Shown: positions 1 to 5,075, numbered from the stretch's first letter. The stretch is 5,405 bases of DNA from Terriglobia bacterium (GCA_022866195.1 JALHUF010000066.1:1-5405), one strand, 5' to 3'. Notes: a model not told the origin generated them from the letters alone. Numbers and translations are program-made.

Positions 1-7
1 CTTTGGT

Positions 8-69
8 CATTTGGTCGAAAAAGCCGCAGACTTAGAGAACAAGTCTGCGCTACATCTGGTCGAGAAAGC
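8..69. repeat. 17-bp imperfect direct repeats flanking a palindrome
   Basis: Positions 8-24 and 53-69 are two direct copies of a 17-base word (catYtggtcgaRaaagc) that differ at only two positions. They enclose a 28-base segment (25-52) that holds a perfect palindrome and the aguB stop codon. Read on the minus strand, the right copy is the last 17 bases of aguB sense sequence before TAG, and the left copy repeats it beyond the hairpin. The arrangement looks like a small palindromic element that entered the end of the gene and left a target duplication which has since drifted. A slippage or recombination duplication is the alternative. The repeat is seen directly; the insertion model is inference. 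Confidence 0.6.
18..49 (-). terminator. Intrinsic terminator of aguB (9-bp hairpin plus T-run)
   Basis: On the minus strand, immediately after the aguB stop, CGCAGACTT (49-41) and AAGTCTGCG (33-25) form a perfect 9-bp stem around a 7-base loop. Two bases later comes a run of five T (22-18). This is the classic Rho-independent layout and sits where termination of aguB is expected. The same palindrome is flanked by near-duplicate sequence, so it may have arrived as a REP-like element and been co-opted as terminator. Confidence 0.65.
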
Positions 70-949
70 GTTGGTCAAGTTTTGTGTAAGCATCGATGAG
101 GCGGTCCCGCAAGAAAGGCCAGTTGCGCCGCACTTCCTCGATGCGGTCAAGATCAATCTCACCGAACAGGATTTCCTCTCGGTCCACTGCCGCCTCGGCC
201 AGCACCACGCCAAACGGATCCGAGAGGAATGACGACCCCCAGAACTCAATTCCTTGGCCTGGGGCACCGACAAGCTTCTCATGACCCACACGATTGATCG
301 CCGCTACGTACACGCCGTTGGCGATGGCGTGTCCGCGCTGCACGGTACACCAGGCGTCGCGTTGCGCGGCACCGAACCGCTCCTTTTCCTCCGGATGCCA
401 GCCAATGGCCGTCGGATAGAAGATGACGCTGGCCCCCTCGAGGGCCACCAGACGCGCCGCCTCGGGATACCACTGATCCCAGCAGATAAGCACGCCCAAG
501 CACCCTACCTTCGTGGCAAACGCCGGGAAACCGCGGTCGCCGGGAGCAAAGTAGAACTTCTCGTAGTAGGCCGGGTCGTCCGGAATGTGCATCTTGCGAT
601 AAAGCCCGACGATTTCGCCGGCCGAGTCGAGGATGGCGGCGCTATTGTGATAAAGCCCGGCGGCCCGGCGCTCGAAAAGGGGCGCGATCACCACCACGCC
701 TGCCTTCTCCGCCACCTTTCCCAGCGCTGCGGTGGTCGGACCCGGCACCGGCTCGGCGAGATCGAACGCCGCGGCATCCTCACGCTGGCAAAAGTACTGC
801 GAGCGGAAAAGCTCCGGCAGGCAGATCACCGCTGCTCCCGCACCGGCGGCCTCCTGCACGCGGGAAATTGCCACGTGGAGATTTTCCTCGGGGTCCGCCG
901 CACAGGCCATTTGGATGAGAGCCACTTTGAAGCGTCGCTGCTTGGACAT
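50..949 (-). CDS. aguB: N-carbamoylputrescine amidase (nitrilase superfamily)
   Basis: Predicted cytoplasmic hydrolase of 299 residues, the usual length for AguB. It should convert N-carbamoylputrescine to putrescine, CO2 and ammonia, the last step of the agmatine deiminase route to polyamines. The carbon-nitrogen hydrolase fold covers nearly the whole chain. The catalytic set is visible: Glu46 in LPELF, Lys119 in YRKMHIPDD, the second Glu130 in YYEKFYFAPGD, and nucleophile Cys156 in ICWDQWYPEAAR. The QYFCQ, WDQWYPEAAR and YPTAIGWHP segments are those I associate with carbamoylputrescine amidases rather than general nitrilases. The start at 949 (MSKQRRFKVALIQM) is chosen because the family begins there; the frame stays open for 95 more codons upstream, but that part is Arg/Pro/Ser-rich and unlike the family. 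No Shine-Dalgarno site is visible, so the message may be leaderless or weakly initiated. The partner agmatine deiminase is not in the window. A close beta-ureidopropionase-like amidase is the alternative. Confidence 0.9.
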   Translation of the reverse strand: MSKQRRFKVALIQMACAADPEENLHVAISRVQEAAGAGAAVICLPELFRSQYFCQREDAAAFDLAEPVPGPTTAALGKVAEKAGVVVIAPLFERRAAGLYHNSAAILDSAGEIVGLYRKMHIPDDPAYYEKFYFAPGDRGFPAFATKVGCLGVLICWDQWYPEAARLVALEGASVIFYPTAIGWHPEEKERFGAAQRDAWCTVQRGHAIANGVYVAAINRVGHEKLVGAPGQGIEFWGSSFLSDPFGVVLAEAAVDREEILFGEIDLDRIEEVRRNWPFLRDRLIDAYTKLDQRFLDQM

Positions 950-1046
950 GGCAGGAAAGCGTACACGAATCCGGCAAGCCCGCCAAGGTCTTCTGTGGCG
1001 GGGCCCCCAGCGCAGTTTCGGTCTCCCAGCCAGCGGCGAGCCGCCA

Positions 1047-1058
1047 TCGCTCGAGCGA
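1047..1058. promoter_or_regulatory. 12-bp perfect palindrome in the divergent intergenic region
   Basis: TCGCTCGAGCGA is a perfect inverted repeat in the 208-bp region between the divergent aguB and mlaE genes. It lies about 20 bp upstream of the candidate mlaE -35 box, a position suited to a regulator site. Short GC-rich palindromes also arise by chance in DNA of this composition, and no second copy was noticed in the window. Confidence 0.25.
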
Positions 1059-1077
1059 CCGCGCGATACCAAGGGTC

Positions 1078-1107
1078 TTGACTTCGCCGACCGCGCGTGG
1101 CTAGATT
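1078..1107 (+). promoter_or_regulatory. Candidate sigma-70-type promoter for the mlaEFD operon
   Basis: TTGACT (1078-1083) matches the -35 consensus at five of six bases. TAGATT (1102-1107) matches the -10 consensus at four of six. The spacer is 18 bp. A start site near 1114 would give a leader of roughly 44 bases before the mlaE ATG. It is the best match in the intergenic region and points toward the transporter operon. No comparably good promoter for the leftward aguB gene was found. Confidence 0.5.
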
Positions 1108-1157
1108 GCGGACGACTCGGAAAAGGTCCATTCTTCCGGGTGACGTAGCGGAAGCTA

Positions 1158-1937
1158 ATGTTCCAAGTCCTGTTCGAGAGATTCGTTAAGGGCAAGGTGC
1201 TGGCCGTCCAGGAGTTCACGGACCTCCTCATCAATTCCGTGCGTCACGCCTTCACGCGGCCCCGCTACCTGGTGGACACGCTAGTGCAAATGGACGTGAT
1301 CGGTTTTGGGTCGCTGGCCATCGTGTTGCTGACCGGCTTCTTCACCGGCGGCGTCCTGGCCCTTCAGACCTATCGCACGCTCAGCACTTTTGGCGAGGTG
1401 GGGCTATTAGGACAGGTGGTGGCGCTTTCCATGGTGCGCGAGCTGGGGCCGGTGCTCACTGCCCTAATGGTGGCGGGGCGGAACAGTTCAGGAATCGCCT
1501 CGGAGATTGGCTCGATGCTGGTGAGCGAACAGATCGATGCCATGCGCGCCCTGGGCACCGACCCGCTGCGCAAGCTGGTCACGCCCCGGCTTTACGCCAC
1601 GCTCGTCACGCTGCCGCTCCTGACCATTTTGGCGGATTTTTGCGGGATGCTGGGGGGCGCTGTCGTCAGCACGTCGACCGCGCACTTGAGCAGCGCGGAA
1701 TACTGGACCTTAGCGTACCAGGCCCTGCAGTTTGAAGACTGCTTCCAGGGGCTGACGAAGCCTTTCTTCTTCGCCATTATCGTGGCGCTGGTCGGCTGCT
1801 ACTTCGGCCTGCATACGACCGGCGGAACCGAGGGCGTGGGACGCTCCACCACCCGCGCCGTGGTGGTCGCGTGTGTGCTCATCCTGGTTGTGGACTTTTT
1901 CTACACCAAGTTCCTCATTGCCACTGGGTTCTTCTAG
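1158..1937 (+). CDS. mlaE: MlaE-family permease of a lipid ABC transporter
   Basis: Integral inner-membrane permease of 259 residues, close to the usual MlaE/YrbE length of about 260. With the ATPase and MCE protein encoded next, it should form the Mla-type transporter that moves phospholipids between inner and outer membranes. An amphipathic N-terminal segment (about 1-35) precedes hydrophobic stretches near 48-70, 87-106, 145-172, 202-222 and 234-258. The family core is clear at residues 92-143: RELGPVLTALMVAGR (94-108), then IASEIGSM (113-120), EQIDAM (124-129) and LGTDPLRKLVTPR (132-144), the region that contacts the ATPase. The C-terminal TEGVGRSTTRAVV motif is also typical. The ATG is the first possible start because TAG lies in frame 12 bases upstream. 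A weak GGAAG ribosome site precedes it. It is first in the operon, 67 bases before mlaF. Symbol assigned by family; the true substrate is unproven. Confidence 0.92.
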   Translation: MFQVLFERFVKGKVLAVQEFTDLLINSVRHAFTRPRYLVDTLVQMDVIGFGSLAIVLLTGFFTGGVLALQTYRTLSTFGEVGLLGQVVALSMVRELGPVLTALMVAGRNSSGIASEIGSMLVSEQIDAMRALGTDPLRKLVTPRLYATLVTLPLLTILADFCGMLGGAVVSTSTAHLSSAEYWTLAYQALQFEDCFQGLTKPFFFAIIVALVGCYFGLHTTGGTEGVGRSTTRAVVVACVLILVVDFFYTKFLIATGFF

Positions 1938-1986
1938 TTTCCAGCCCTTCCCCCGAGATAGAATAGGAGCGTGGACACAAGTCCGC

Positions 1987-1992
1987 AGGAGG
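1987..1992 (+). promoter_or_regulatory. Ribosome binding site that decides the mlaF start
   Basis: A perfect AGGAGG lies 12 bases before the GTG at 2005. The spacing is long but usable. It supports GTG 2005 over a longer in-frame start at 1873 inside mlaE, and over TTG 2011, which would be 18 bases away. Confidence 0.6.
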
Positions 1993-2004
1993 CCAGTTCC
2001 TACC

Positions 2005-2859
2005 GTGACGTTGCCTGAAGCCGAGCCACCGCCCCGCGCGCGGGACCGCAGCGAAGGTCAGACTGCTGTTGTCGAACTTCGTCACGTCTCCTTGGCTTTC
2101 GAGGAGAAGCAGGTGCTGAACGACGTCTCTTTTCGCGTGGGAGCCGGGGAGACCCTGGTTCTGCTGGGCGTGACCGGGTCGGGCAAGTCCGTCTTATTGA
2201 AACTGATTCTCGGCTTGCTGAAGCCGGACGCAGGGCAGGTTCTGGTGGGGGGACAGGACCTCGCGCCGCTTTCCGAAAGCCAGCTTTATCCCATCCGACA
2301 ACGCATGGGTATCGTCTTCCAGGAAGGCGCGCTGTTCGACTCGCTCTCGGTTTACGAGAATGTCGCTTACCGCCTGCGCGAAGAGGGCTTGAAGGACGAA
2401 GCGAGGATCGAACGGCAGGTGCGGGAGGTCCTGCGTTTCGTGGAGATGGAGCACGCGCTGGAAAAGATGCCGGCCGAGCTATCGGGTGGGATGCGGCGCC
2501 GCGTCTCCATCGCCCGGGCCATTGTCAACGAGCCCGCGATCATGCTCTACGACTCGCCTACGGCCGGCCTTGATCCCGTCACGGCGCATACGATCAACAT
2601 TCTTATCGCCAAATTGCGCGACGTGCAGAACGTCAGCTCGCTGGTGGTCACGCAACGCCTGGCCGATGCCTATGCACTTGCCCATTTCACCTACTCGGCG
2701 GAACAGCAAGGCCTAGTCGCGGTTGCCAGCGACGGCGGACTCGGCCGCCGGGTTCCTACCCACTTCCTCGTCCTGCGGGATGGCACCGCCTACTTCTCGG
2801 GCTCGACAGACGAGCTCACCTCCACCCCAGACCCTTACCTGCGGAAATTCCTCGCCTGA
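2005..2859 (+). CDS. mlaF: MlaF-like ABC ATPase with substituted catalytic residues
   Basis: ATP-binding subunit of 284 residues predicted to sit on the cytoplasmic face of MlaE. The start is GTG 2005, chosen for the AGGAGG upstream and because the ABC fold begins near residue 22 (VVELRHVSLAF) after a Pro/Arg-rich tail. Walker A is GVTGSGKS (55-62), the Q-loop is Q106 in VFQEGALFDSLSVYENV, the signature is LSGGM (159-163) followed by RRRVSIARAI, Walker B is IMLYD (179-183) and the D-loop is GLDP (188-191). Two catalytic positions differ from the family norm. The Glu expected after Walker B is Ser184 (DSPT instead of DEPT), and the switch His is Gln217 (VVTQRLAD instead of VVTHR/D). About 24 extra residues (229-252) separate the H-loop strand from LVLRDGTAYFSG. 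The GSTDEL and PDPYLRKFL end is typical of MlaF relatives. The frame is intact with ordinary codon use, so it does not look like a decaying gene. ATP binding should be preserved; the mode of hydrolysis is uncertain. Confidence 0.9.
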   Translation: MTLPEAEPPPRARDRSEGQTAVVELRHVSLAFEEKQVLNDVSFRVGAGETLVLLGVTGSGKSVLLKLILGLLKPDAGQVLVGGQDLAPLSESQLYPIRQRMGIVFQEGALFDSLSVYENVAYRLREEGLKDEARIERQVREVLRFVEMEHALEKMPAELSGGMRRRVSIARAIVNEPAIMLYDSPTAGLDPVTAHTINILIAKLRDVQNVSSLVVTQRLADAYALAHFTYSAEQQGLVAVASDGGLGRRVPTHFLVLRDGTAYFSGSTDELTSTPDPYLRKFLA

Positions 2860-2890
2860 GTTCGCCAGTCGAACCAAGATGGCATACAAT
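2860..2890 (+). promoter_or_regulatory. Small hairpin and possible -10 box between mlaF and mlaD
   Basis: The 63-base gap after the mlaF stop starts with a perfect 5-bp inverted repeat, GTTCG (2860-2864) with CGAAC (2870-2874). It is followed by TACAAT (2885-2890), a five-of-six match to a -10 box. The best -35 at suitable spacing (TCGCCA, 2862-2867) is poor. Either an internal promoter boosting mlaD or a processing hairpin would fit, and chance is a real alternative. A GGGAGGG ribosome site follows at 2907-2913. Confidence 0.25.
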
Positions 2891-2922
2891 AAGCGAGAAT
2901 TGCTTCGGGAGGGAGAAAAGTC

Positions 2923-3999
2923 ATGCCGCAACGCAAACAAATTACCTGGGCCCAGCTGCGCGTCGGTGCGCTGGTGCTGGTCAGCTTGACGATTCTCGGC
3001 ATAGGCGTGTTTTTCATCACCGGGGAGGCGGGGTTTTTGACCAGCAAGTACCCGCTGAAGACGTATTTCTCCGGCGCCTCGGGCCTGCGCGAGGGCTCAC
3101 AAGTCCGCCTGGCCGGTCTTCCTGTGGGCGTGGTGGAGAAGATCCGCATTTCAGCCTACGTGGAGCCGGAGCGGGCCGTGGAAGTCACCATGCGCGTCCC
3201 GCGCACTTACCAACGTGAGATTCGCGAGGACTCGGAGGCCCGGCTGGCGACCGCCGGCCTGCTGGGCGAAGCCTTTGTGGATATCAGCCGGGGAAGACCA
3301 GAGCATCCTGTCGTGCTGGAAGGCGGCGTCGTGAAGAGCGTCGAGGAACCGGACATCAAACGCATTGTGCAGAACACCAACGATGTGATCTCGAACTTGC
3401 GCGTGCTGAGTACCAAGCTCAACGACATCACCTCGCAGATACAAGCAGGTCAAGGGTCCATCGGAAAGCTCATCTATGACCAGGCGCTTTACAGCCGCAT
3501 GAATCAGCTCTCGGGCACCCTCCAGCAAATTGTAACCCGGGTGGATAGGGGCGAGGGCACGGTCGGCAAGCTGCTGGCGGACGAGGCGCTTTACCAGCGT
3601 ACCGTCGCGAGTCTCGACCGTCTGAACCAGATCCTCGACGACGTGCAGCACGGCAAGGGGAGCTTGGCCAAGCTCATCAACGACCCTTCCGTTTACAACA
3701 ACGTGAACCAGTTGGTGACGCGGGCCAACACGCTGGTGGATAACGTCAACAGCGGCAAAGGAACCCTGGGCAAATTCGCTACCGACCCGCAGCTCTACAA
3801 CCGGCTGAACGAGACGTTTGACCGCCTGAACATCATCACCACGCGCATCGAGCAGGGTCAGGGAACGCTGGGAAGACTCTCCACCGACCCCACGCTTTTC
3901 AACAATTTGCGCGACAGTTCGCAATCGCTGCGGGAATTCCTGACGGAATTCCGCAAGAATCCCAAGAAGTACCTGACCATCAAGCTGAGGATTTTCTGA
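2923..3999 (+). CDS. mlaD: MlaD-like MCE-domain protein with five 34-residue repeats
   Basis: Membrane-anchored periplasmic lipid-binding subunit of 358 residues. E. coli MlaD is about half this length, and the difference is the C-terminal repeat region. One N-terminal membrane helix spans about 13-33 after a short basic cytoplasmic tail. The MCE domain follows at about 46-123, with FSGASGLREGSQVRLAGLPVG (49-69) and the pore-loop motif ATAGLLGEAFVDISRG (109-124). MCE domains usually form a hexameric ring with a central hydrophobic pore. Residues 142-175 are predicted helix or coiled coil, and 176-345 are five repeats headed G-x-G-(S/T)-x-G-K-L-x-x-D-x-x-L-Y. The chain ends in a basic NPKKYLTIKLRIF tail. 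The start has a good GGAGG site at 2908-2912. It is third in the operon, 63 bases after mlaF. No mlaC, mlaB or mlaA accompanies it here, so lipid may be handed on by the extended MCE protein itself (inference). Confidence 0.92.
   Translation: MPQRKQITWAQLRVGALVLVSLTILGIGVFFITGEAGFLTSKYPLKTYFSGASGLREGSQVRLAGLPVGVVEKIRISAYVEPERAVEVTMRVPRTYQREIREDSEARLATAGLLGEAFVDISRGRPEHPVVLEGGVVKSVEEPDIKRIVQNTNDVISNLRVLSTKLNDITSQIQAGQGSIGKLIYDQALYSRMNQLSGTLQQIVTRVDRGEGTVGKLLADEALYQRTVASLDRLNQILDDVQHGKGSLAKLINDPSVYNNVNQLVTRANTLVDNVNSGKGTLGKFATDPQLYNRLNETFDRLNIITTRIEQGQGTLGRLSTDPTLFNNLRDSSQSLREFLTEFRKNPKKYLTIKLRIF
3448..3957 (+). repeat. Five tandem 102-bp (34-codon) repeats inside mlaD
   Basis: The repeat heads lie at Gly176, 210, 244, 278 and 312 of MlaD, an exact 34-residue period with no insertions. 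In DNA the units are 3448-3549, 3550-3651, 3652-3753, 3754-3855 and 3856-3957. The conserved head is G-x-G-(S/T)-(I/V/L)-(G/A)-(K/R)-(L/F), then an Asp at position 11 and Tyr or Phe at position 15 of each unit, followed by about 19 residues of helix-like sequence rich in Leu/Ile/Val at spaced positions. The nucleotide copies have diverged, so this is an old, selected protein repeat rather than a recent DNA expansion. Confidence 0.9.
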
Positions 4000-4021
4000 A
4001 CGCGGGTCGCTCCTCGCAGGG

Positions 4022-4078
4022 GTTCCCTTACTGCGCCCCCCTCCCGGGATCTCGCCTCCCTGCCAGCGCAGTGGGAAC
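4022..4078 (+). other. Bulged 12-bp hairpin downstream of mlaD
   Basis: GTTCCC (4022-4027) and ACTGCG (4030-4035), separated by a TT bulge, pair exactly with CGCAGT (4067-4072) and GGGAAC (4073-4078). The 31-base loop can hold a smaller hairpin, GGGA (4046-4049) with TCCC (4057-4060). The structure begins 22 bases after the mlaD stop, where the operon would end. No T-run follows, so it is not a standard intrinsic terminator. It could protect the 3' end of the operon message, assist Rho, or belong to the leader of the next gene. Confidence 0.5.
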
Positions 4079-4122
4079 ACGGTAGGGAACGGATTAATAA
4101 ACCCCCGCTGCCCCAATACCAA

Positions 4123-4134
4123 TATCGTACGATA
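4123..4134. promoter_or_regulatory. 12-bp palindrome upstream of the GGDEF gene
   Basis: TATCGTACGATA is a perfect inverted repeat, 135 bases before the ATG at 4269. It lies among several GTACC words (4142-4146 and 4152-4156). Its position and symmetry suit a dimeric regulator, but no family can be named from it. I see no convincing promoter boxes in 4079-4197; weak AT-rich matches such as ATTAAT at 4093-4098 lack a partner. Confidence 0.3.
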
Positions 4135-4197
4135 CCCTTCCGTACCGGGGAGTACCGCCACTGAACGCGGGGACGCTGCTCATGTGTCCCTCCCAAT

Positions 4198-4255
4198 CTT
4201 CCGATAAAAGCTACGGAAGTAAAGAGCCGAAGGGAACGCAGCACCGGAAGGCTCT
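4198..4255 (+). other. Tandem-hairpin leader of the GGDEF gene with ANGGA motifs
   Basis: Two adjacent perfect 6-bp stems lie just before the chosen start: CTTCCG (4198-4203) with CGGAAG (4214-4219), and AGAGCC (4223-4228) with GGCTCT (4250-4255). The core CsrA/RsmA target ANGGA occurs at 4213-4217 and 4231-4235, and again across the start codon at 4269-4273. A related CCGGA lies at 4244-4248. If transcribed as leader, the RNA could hold a translational control element. I did not recognise a known riboswitch class, including the conserved segments of c-di-GMP-I (GEMM). The stems are seen; a regulatory role is inference. Confidence 0.4.
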
Positions 4256-4268
4256 CATATCACCAGCT

Positions 4269-5075
4269 ATGGACCGGACCTCCTCTGAACGCCGCACTGA
4301 GCCCTGCCGCCAGCTCGCTGAACTCGACCGGCGGACCTGGCACCTCTGGGCCGTCAGCCTGGCTGTTTCTCTCTCGCTGGCCCTGGCCATTACCACCTTT
4401 TTCTATCCGGTCATCCGGTGGAATATGGACAGGATTGAAGTCCAGTTTGGAATTCTGCCCCAACTCATCTTCGGGCTCCTTACTCTCGTTCTCCTCTCAG
4501 GGGCGTACATCATCACGAAACAGCGGGAGCTGAACGAAGTGCGGCAGTTCATAATCGCGACCTATGCTGAGACCGCATTCCCCACGGAGAAATATGCCAC
4601 GGACGCGCTTACCGGCGCGTTGGATCGCTCCACGCTGCCCGACATACTGAAGCGGGAAACGGCACGGGCCGAGCGGTTTGACATTCCGCTGTGCCTGCTC
4701 CTATGCGACATCCGTGCCTTCCGGCGCGTCAACGAAAGTGAGGGGAACCTGGCGGGAGACCTCGTGCTCAAAGCGCTGGGCCAGGCCATCCTTCAGACCG
4801 CCCGTCGGACGGACATCATCCTGAGGTATGAGGCTGACCGATTCCTCTGCTTTTTGCCGGGGACAGAGCCCCCGGGAGGAGAGGTGTTCGGGCGACGGGT
4901 GTTGTCAGCCTGCCAACGTTCGCCCCGACTCCGTGAGCTCACTCTGGATATAGGCTTGGCAGTGTACCGCCCGCGGGGGGACCCAGAACAGGTGCTGGCG
5001 GATGCCGAGGAAGCTTTGACAGCCTGCAGAGCAGCGCCGGAGGTTACGGGAAGCGCCGACCGAGTTCCCGCCTGA
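4269..5075 (+). CDS. Membrane protein with degenerate GGDEF domain
   Basis: Predicted inner-membrane protein of 268 residues: a short basic N-terminus, two membrane helices (about 24-46 and 59-83) joined by a small periplasmic loop, and a cytoplasmic GGDEF-like domain from about 112. Domain landmarks are DALTGALDR (112-120), CDIRAFRRVNE (146-156), GDLVLKALG (163-171), RRTD (179-182), RYEADRF (186-192) and LDIGLAVY (226-233). The signature GGDEF is replaced by EADRF, and the second Asp of the usual D-x-D is Arg149, so cyclase activity is unlikely. RxxD is kept exactly five residues before the signature, the spacing of the c-di-GMP inhibitory site, so binding without synthesis is the best guess. 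An ATG at 4182 would add 29 residues. I prefer 4269 because those added codons end in G/C only half the time against about four fifths just after 4269, and because they overlap the RNA hairpins. Neither start has a strong ribosome site. A divergent nucleotide-cyclase-like fold with no ligand is the alternative. Confidence 0.82.
   Translation: MDRTSSERRTEPCRQLAELDRRTWHLWAVSLAVSLSLALAITTFFYPVIRWNMDRIEVQFGILPQLIFGLLTLVLLSGAYIITKQRELNEVRQFIIATYAETAFPTEKYATDALTGALDRSTLPDILKRETARAERFDIPLCLLLCDIRAFRRVNESEGNLAGDLVLKALGQAILQTARRTDIILRYEADRFLCFLPGTEPPGGEVFGRRVLSACQRSPRLRELTLDIGLAVYRPRGDPEQVLADAEEALTACRAAPEVTGSADRVPA

Noticed and set aside
254..1081. Long open frame (275 codons) on the plus strand opposite aguB
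   Set aside because: It is antisense to a clear nitrilase-family gene with all catalytic residues. Its translation has no recognisable domain and is rich in Arg/Gly/His, as expected of GC-rich antisense frames.
950..1234. 95-codon N-terminal extension of aguB
   Set aside because: It would overlap the start of mlaE on the opposite strand. It is Arg/Ser/Pro-rich, does not resemble the family, and the nitrilase fold begins right at MSKQRRFKVALIQM.
1873..2004. Upstream start for mlaF inside mlaE
   Set aside because: The extra residues are translated from the mlaE 3' end in another frame and do not belong to an ABC domain. GTG 2005 has an AGGAGG site and leaves a sensible N-terminus.
1971..2018. 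15-codon GTG-started frame before mlaF as a possible leader peptide
   Set aside because: It is preceded by AGGAG almost touching the GTG, with too little spacing. It has no conserved character and is better explained by chance next to the mlaF ribosome site.
2880..2989. Small frame MAYNKRELLREGEK... overlapping the mlaD start
   Set aside because: No ribosome site precedes it. It overlaps mlaD in another frame, and the region is better read as the mlaD leader.
3151..4161. Open frame of 336 codons on the minus strand opposite mlaD
   Set aside because: It is the mirror of the repeat-rich MCE gene; its apparent repeats simply reflect the 34-codon repeats on the other strand. No domain or start signal supports it.
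4000..4268. c-di-GMP-I (GEMM) or cobalamin riboswitch upstream of the GGDEF gene
   Set aside because: I looked for the conserved GCAAACC and GGGACGCAAAGCC segments of GEMM and for the cobalamin GCCACTG core with its partner box. GCCACTG occurs by itself at 4157-4163 without the rest, and the other segments are absent.
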